NCBI RefSeq assembly: GCF_030272615.1
Contig: NC_081407.1
Span: forward strand, 145,568,744 to 145,632,743
Length of the DNA stretch: 64,000 bases
Source: Cryptomeria japonica
Lineage: Eukaryota > Streptophyta > Pinopsida > Cupressales > Cupressaceae
Reading direction: 5' to 3'
The translations under genes were made by a program, and so were the position numbers. Within the stretch, counting starts at the first letter, position 1. Each line of letters opens with the position of its first letter. Below are positions 58,274-64,000 of this stretch, one piece after another. Under the pieces are notes generated by a model, which saw nothing but the letters and a program-made list of their open reading frames with translations, was not told where the DNA came from and made no database searches.

Positions 58274-59184
58274 AATGGAAACAATTTAAATATCATTAGT
58301 CTTTTATACACATTCAGATCAACTTTGGTTCTTTTAAATCATTCTTCTACAAAGTACTCATTTATTTTGGAGTACTATGCAATTAGTATCTTCATTTAAA
58401 TCAACATATATAAATGCACTTTTTACATCAATATAGTAATCTATGAAAGAGAGAACATCCATTGATTAAACAAGTGATGGTGTTTAAAATGACCCATTGC
58501 ATCACTATGAGCCAAATATAAAAGATTTCTTTCCCTCCATAATTTTTCTTCAGAGAAAATTTCCACATGTTGCTTTCCCATTAGACATTCTTCAGATACC
58601 TTGCCTTTTGGTGATATTTTTAAAAGTCCATGTATCATATGTAGTTTCTCAGTAAAACTAAGATTTTGATATTTGACATGTCCCATATGCTCATGCCATA
58701 ACCTTCTTATATTATCATATTTGGTAATAGCACACATATTTTAATTTCAGCATTTTAAAGTAAATTCTTAGAATTTATATAATTCATTCTCCCCTTTACC
58801 AATTGTAGTCACTTTCTATTTATCATTCACATCCTTGATTAAACATTTTTCATTGTAGAATTCTATCTTATACCCTTGTTTTATAATTTTAGATATTGAA
58901 TGAATATTTATTTTCAATTTAGGAAGTAGCTTTACATTTTTAAATACATCATTATCATCTTGAACATTTCCAGTTCCTCTAACTGATAAAGCACTATTTT
59001 TTCTTAAATAATTTTTCTTTGTCATGCTATCATTTGTCAATGATTTAATTTGTTCCTTCTTGTGACATTTTTTGTGTATCCTCAAAATCAATAAACCAAA
59101 CATCATTATATTTTCATTCTCTTTAAGTGCAATTTAAAGAGAATTACTTTTAGAATCAATGTTTTGTAAACTTTGTTTTCTTCT

Positions 59185-59202
59185 CCCCCCCCCCCCCCCC
59201 CC
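59185..59202. repeat. (C)18 homopolymer
   Basis: Eighteen C in a row inside the zinc-knuckle-proximal part of copia 3; read on the minus strand it encodes glycines. It may be a site of assembly or sequencing error. Confidence 0.9.
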
Positions 59203-59294
59203 AATCCTCTTATAGCATTCATTTTCATTGTGATCGATATTACCACAATAATTAAATTTCCATTTACTTTCATTATGATCTTTGGATAATGCAT

Positions 59295-59677
59295 CTATTT
59301 TCATGATTCCAATTCCTCTCTCTTGGTTGATTATCTTATCTCTTTTTATAATATTTTTTTCCCTTCATTATGAATGCTTGATACTCAACACCAAAACAAC
59401 TCTAGGAAAGCTCTATTTGATAGAATATGTACCTAAGGTAAGTTATGAGGTAACTCAAATGGGTTTGTATTCAAGTTAAATGATGATATTTGTTAATAAA
59501 GTAATTTAAAAAATAAATCAATTAAATGGTATAGTTACATGGATAAGGTAAGGGTTAGGATGTTACTATTGTTGAAAGTGCAATCGAAGTTTTTCAATAC
59601 ACAAAGGAATGTAACATTGATGTATAATTTGAAATCACTACTGATTGAATTTTATCTTGATGAGAGTTGTGAGTAGG
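59295..59677. other. Spacer between copia element 3 and the MITE
   Basis: AT-rich. No copia 5' LTR partner could be recognised and no gene is seen. Confidence 0.4.
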
Positions 59678-60332
59678 GGGTATGTGTAGGATCATGATGG
59701 GCCAAAAAGTGGCAATATCCTGACTAAAGTCCATTTTGATAGGTTGATTGAAAAATATCTATAACTTTCACACGATATCACCATTTTTGAATCCAAAACA
59801 CATGTCACATTCTATTCTTTGTATACTATAGGATTAAAATTTAAGAAATATTGAATTTCGTAAAGTTTTGAACAAGTTATGGTGGTCAGAAATATGAGTT
59901 TTTTTAGTTTTTAAAAAGTTGTAGTAAAAAAATCATAATTAATTATTTATTTCAAAAAAATTACAAAAAAAATGTGTCACATCTGGACATGATTCTTCTA
60001 CTTCTATCTAAAATCTTATAAAAAAATATTATTATTTGATCGTGGTTAGGGTGGTTAGACAGACACCTGCTTCTTATCTTTATCCTAAAATTTTACTACT
60101 ACTGCATTGAAATTTCAATTTTTTGTCAAATAGTTTTTTTTTTTTTTTTGTTCAGAAAACAACTAGTAGCTTAGAAACTACATTCAATTTGCCACAAATT
60201 CTATTCTTACATATTTTTGAAATAATGTTGGTATCTTATTCAAATTTTTGCGTCAAGTTGCCTAACTTTGTTTTTCTGATTTTCATTGCCACTTAAGGGT
60301 CTATTTTGACCACCATGATCCCGTACATACCC
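59678..60332. mobile_element. MITE-like element with 30-bp inverted repeats
   Basis: The left end, GGGTATGTGTAGGATCATGA, and the reverse complement of the right end, GGGTATGTACGGGATCATGG, are inverted repeats. Similarity extends to AGTGGCAAT on both sides. It is flanked by TAGG at 59674-59677 and 60333-60336, a possible 3-4 bp target duplication. At 655 bp with no coding sequence it is non-autonomous. The GG-start and short duplication could fit PIF/Harbinger, but that is inference. Confidence 0.65.
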
Positions 60333-60336
60333 TAGG

Positions 60337-62320
60337 TGATTAGTATGATGTCCTAACCAAACAAGTATTTATAAGAATATATTTGAAATGAGTGCCAATG
60401 GGAAGAAGGGAAAGCTATATAAACCCCTGTCAAATGCACCATTTAATGGAGTCATTAAGTGTGACCATATCCCAATGTGGTTTAATATTGTGATTCAATT
60501 CTAATGTTAATTCACTATATTAAACTTCTAAGGGCATCCAAAGATAGAGATTTTCAAGACCTAGAGGGCCCATGAGAGTCATTAATGAAATTTCTTAAAC
60601 AATTTCATGGAACCCATAAGTAGTGATATTTTTAGTGGCAAATATTGTAAATATTCATCAATTGGCTAATAGTTGAAATGTGGGAATCAAAATTTGGTTA
60701 ACAATTAAAGTTATTAGGTGACTTGAATCACCACATTTTTATTAAATTTTCTCTATCTTATTTAAATAACTAGAGTGTTTATTTTATTAAACTTTTAAAC
60801 TCAAATATTCCCAACAATAATTAATACATGATTAGATCACATTTACCTAGCTTTTATAAGTTATTGCAAAAATCTAAATTAATTTATTGATAATAGAACA
60901 TAATTATTAGTTACTTTAGGACTATATAACCAATATTTTCCACCATTTATTTAAAATATATAGGTGGCCCTTTAGCCCCCACACAACCCTACACACAGGT
61001 TATCTACATTTTGGGCCTAATTTTAGTTAGAGCCTCTCAAAAATATTATTGCGGAATAGTATAGTTGGTTGATTTGATTGTATAATCCATCTAATCCATT
61101 TATGCACCACTCAGATAATAGATGGTCCTCATGGAGAAGGGATAATAATCATCTAGAGATAGGGAGATAGGCACTACTCACCACTATCCATAGTCACTTT
61201 GAATCTACATTCAAGGTCCAATGCCAATGCCAATGAAACTCTATCTCTATCTCTATATAGTGATAATGCCAATGAAGCTCTGTACAGTGATTAGTTGACC
61301 CTTGAACTAAATGAGGTCTTTCAATGGTCAGTCCATACCACTTTCCAATCTCATCAGATCTCATGCACTCCTTAAATGAATGGTAGAAACTAAATATTTT
61401 AGAGTCTACTCCTTAAACCCATCAATTATTTCCACCCTTGAGCCCCTTCTTTTCCATAAGAAATTTTATATATTTTTTTAAATGGAAAGATCTACCATAG
61501 TAATTAACATATTTCCCTATCATTTGCCAAGATTTTCTACAAAAGTTTAGTGATGTTAAAAGAAAATTGCTACTATTTTTTTTTTTAAAGGAAAGTTTTG
61601 TGAATAGATTTTTTTTTTTCAAATAAATGAAAAGTTCACCAAGAGTTTATATCCTTTTTTGAGGGGTGTTTCTTAAAGTTATCCCTACCCATAGGTAAAC
61701 CTTTTCCTTTGTATTATTCAACAAAAGAACATTACTATAAATTAAAACATATAAACTCAATAAATTTTACCTATAAGTGCATCCAAAAGAATATATTATA
61801 AGGCCTAAGGCCTCATAAGAGTCATCCAGAAATCCCTCAAGCAATTTCATAGAACCCACATGGGTAAACGCTTTGCTTTGCGGTATTAAATAAAAATATT
61901 ATATCATACATTAAACATACAAATTCTATTTGATTTTACCTACAAGAATACCGAAAAAGAGATCTTTAATATTTAAAAGCTCAATAGAAATCATTAAAAA
62001 AATCGTGAATTTTTTTTTCATGAAACCCATAAATAAAAATGTGAATTGACAAAATTAAATGAATGAGAAATAGAGTAGCTGCAACTCATCTCTAATGAAG
62101 TTGGGGTGGAAGGTTTGATATTTAAAACTCAAAAAATTGACAATAGAGAATAGAGAGTAAACTATAAAGACATGTCACAATCATTTAAAAAGGGATCTAT
62201 TAAAATTTAAACTAATTTATAGTATAAAAGGCACAAATGCACAAAATTCAATAAAATATAAGGAAAATTTAGATACATAATTTTCTATCATTACAAAATT
62301 AAAAAAGAAATTTCATGCTC
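60337..62320. other. AT-rich spacer with three dispersed related blocks, no gene
   Basis: Degenerate copies of a block of about 100 bp (GAGTCATT, then CAATTTCATGGAACCCA) lie near 60537-60640, 61770-61870 and 61945-62035. GCTATATAAACCCC near 60414 resembles a TATA promoter but no reading frame follows it. Confidence 0.5.
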
Positions 62321-64000
62321 TAGATTTTGATTATAATATACACATGCCACAAAAAATTTAGAACAATGCAACCATTGTATGCAAAAAAAAATTAAGTAGA
62401 TTACAAACATTTAAAAAATCATCTAGGTTGAGACCACCTTAAGCATAAATACATGAAGAATGAATAAATTAAGAAGATCATGGATAAAGAGTTTCAAAAT
62501 AAATCCTATCAACATATAGGACTCCCAAAAAAAGTTTCGAGGCATGAAGAGAACTTATTTCACCATCCATACAAATCCTAAAGTCACATGCACATCTTGA
62601 AATCTAAAAGTAAATCACAATAAATTTGGTAATATTCTCATAGAAATTATTTCTCCAACTCATAGATTTAGTAATATTCTCATAGAAATTATTTCTCTAA
62701 CTCATAGTTCAAGGATCCAAAGTAGATTCTAATCAAACATGAAAAGATTGATCTTCATAAAAATTAAGAAAAATAACAATGAATATTCTAAAAATATTAA
62801 GATTTGTTTTAATGATTTTTTTTAAACATATATACAAGGAGAAATTCATTATGGTTAAATATAGGTTTTTTTCTATCATTTATATTTTTTCATAGTAAAA
62901 GAGACGCAAGATTCAAAAATACTTCCCAAGGGTTGCCTTGTAGGTACATTTATCTACCTCTTAACTTAAATTATTTTGGTAGGTTTTGTTGTGGGTGAAT
63001 TTGAAGTATAAAAAAGAAACCCAAATAGGCCACATTTAGGAATTTTAGAGATTTGGTATACTTAGAAGTGGATCTCCTATCCTTGAATATTAAAAATTTA
63101 ATTTATGTATGATTGTTTTAGTTTGTAACTACTCATTTCTCTAATCCTTTAAGAGATGTCAATTTATGAAAAATGTAATCATTGATTTTTCCTTATAAAA
63201 ATTATAAAGACAAAACTAAGATAAGGTCTAGATTTAAAAAAAAAAAAAAAAGAGAGAAGGTGACATGCACCAGAACCAAAGTTAATTATTGATTTCTTCT
63301 TTTAGAAATGATAATAGACAAAATGAATTAAAGATGTAGGCCAAAAAATATGAACTCTTAAATTTTTTGACATGCAGCTTCATCTTAGATTGTGATGTTG
63401 GTTAAGTGGAGGGACAAAAACATCATTACCTTGACTAATGATATTAGATAAGAAAGATGATAGGAAAAACAACATATGTTGAGATGATGATGTTAAATAG
63501 TAAGAAAAAAAAGTAACATAGAATAATCTGACAAAATAATGAAAATAAAAAATTTAATTATTAAAAAACTAAAAACAAATAATAAATAAATGAACCAAAA
63601 AAAACAACAACTTTGTGTAATATGAATGAACCAAAAACCACTTAAAAAGTACTTAGTTCCCATGATCCATTCCCATTCATGTGTGAAAGATTAATATGCT
63701 TATAAATATAGACAAAGAAAATAATTAATAAGATTATTTTAAAATATAGAAAATTGTAGAAAAGGAGGAATATCTAAGAAACTTATGGACCATATGGAGC
63801 TCATTCTTTTTCTTTTTATTTGTACACATTAAAAAATTCCAGAGAAGTAAATTGGAGAAAAGGAGGAAACTTATAACTATGCGAAGATATTGAAAGGAAA
63901 GTCACCGATTCGACAATGAAATCAACAACGACGTACTGTATTAACATCATCACAATTGTCTGTCTATGAAAGATTTCTTTTTCGTGCCGATTACCCCACG
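62320..64000. repeat. Segmental duplication, copy 2 (upstream part)
   Basis: It is co-linear with 38500-44835 but without the insertions (see that entry for anchors). The last matched block (ACTTATAACTATGCG, then CGACGTACTG at about 63850-63940) corresponds to 44740-44835. A TTTCTC(C/T)AACTCATAG direct duplication of about 55 bp lies at 62635-62710. Confidence 0.78.

Larger units (their letters stand above)
54224..59294 (-). pseudogene. Copia element 3, heavily decayed, with two insertions
   Basis: Minus-strand pieces in copia order. A zinc-knuckle remnant (YCGNIDHNENEC, 59200-59290) comes first. The protease/pre-integrase region follows (58816-59106, KLKINIHSISKIIKQGY), then GAG-pre-integrase LWHEHMGHVKYQNL with GKQHVE (58441-58737). 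An RT N-part reads IDVKSAFIYVDLNED (58269-58440). The RT core with LYVDDLIITRDNI is near 56590-56613 and TPCEVGLK near 56370. RNase H is at 54395-54500 (FCDNQS, HVRSKNIEVQHHF). RT is split by a solo LTR (56614-58268) and a non-LTR-like insert (54742-56308). The integrase core is missing. Confidence 0.82.

Overview
The window looks like nuclear DNA of a large plant genome, most likely a gymnosperm (conifer). This is inferred from the very low gene density, the layers of old Ty1/copia and Ty3/gypsy elements, long AT-rich spacers and heavy low-complexity sequence; no species marker was seen. Only one gene looks intact: a two-exon secreted EG45/plant-natriuretic-peptide-like protein at 45153-45731 (+). 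Everything else is mobile elements, their debris, captured gene fragments and repeats.

Layout. 1-3107: the LTR and adjacent internal end of a broken gypsy-type element, with a tRNA-derived SINE (196-421) in the LTR. 3108-16296: an old copia element on the minus strand, cut off at both outer ends. A second, complete copia of the same family (7325-14447, target duplication ATTTA) sits inside its gag gene. 16297-18230: a broken, lysine-rich coding region of an unrecognised family. 18230-21340: GA microsatellites and about 2 kb of polypurine/polypyrimidine sequence. 21818-36947: a complete young Ty3/gypsy element of Tat type on the minus strand (LTRs about 99% identical, target duplication ATTAT). 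38500-44835 and 62320-63940: two copies of a segmental duplication, the first lying just upstream of the EG45-like gene. 48057-52690: fragments of a MADS-box K domain, a PPR protein and a Qa-SNARE. 53900-59300: an old copia element interrupted by a non-LTR-like insertion and a solo LTR. 59678-60332: a MITE.

The most interesting system is the Tat-type element. Its gag-pol is one long minus-strand frame with a normal RNase H remnant plus a second, archaeal-type RNase H. Between pol and the 3' LTR it carries, on the opposite strand, a plant mobile domain (PMD) gene with a likely TATA box, a non-coding first exon and an intron. The leader of gag-pol and the leader of the antisense PMD gene each contain an array of the same short motif (core CGCGTCTGTGT) spaced 19 or 21 bp apart. 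In each case the motif reads in the sense direction of the gene it precedes, so the two sets mirror each other across the element. Both coding frames are broken almost only by in-frame stop codons, although the LTRs are nearly identical. This suggests a copy that was already defective and was moved in trans.

The right edge of the window repeats the sequence found about 300 bp upstream of the EG45-like gene. A second paralogue is therefore predicted to begin a few hundred bases beyond position 64000.
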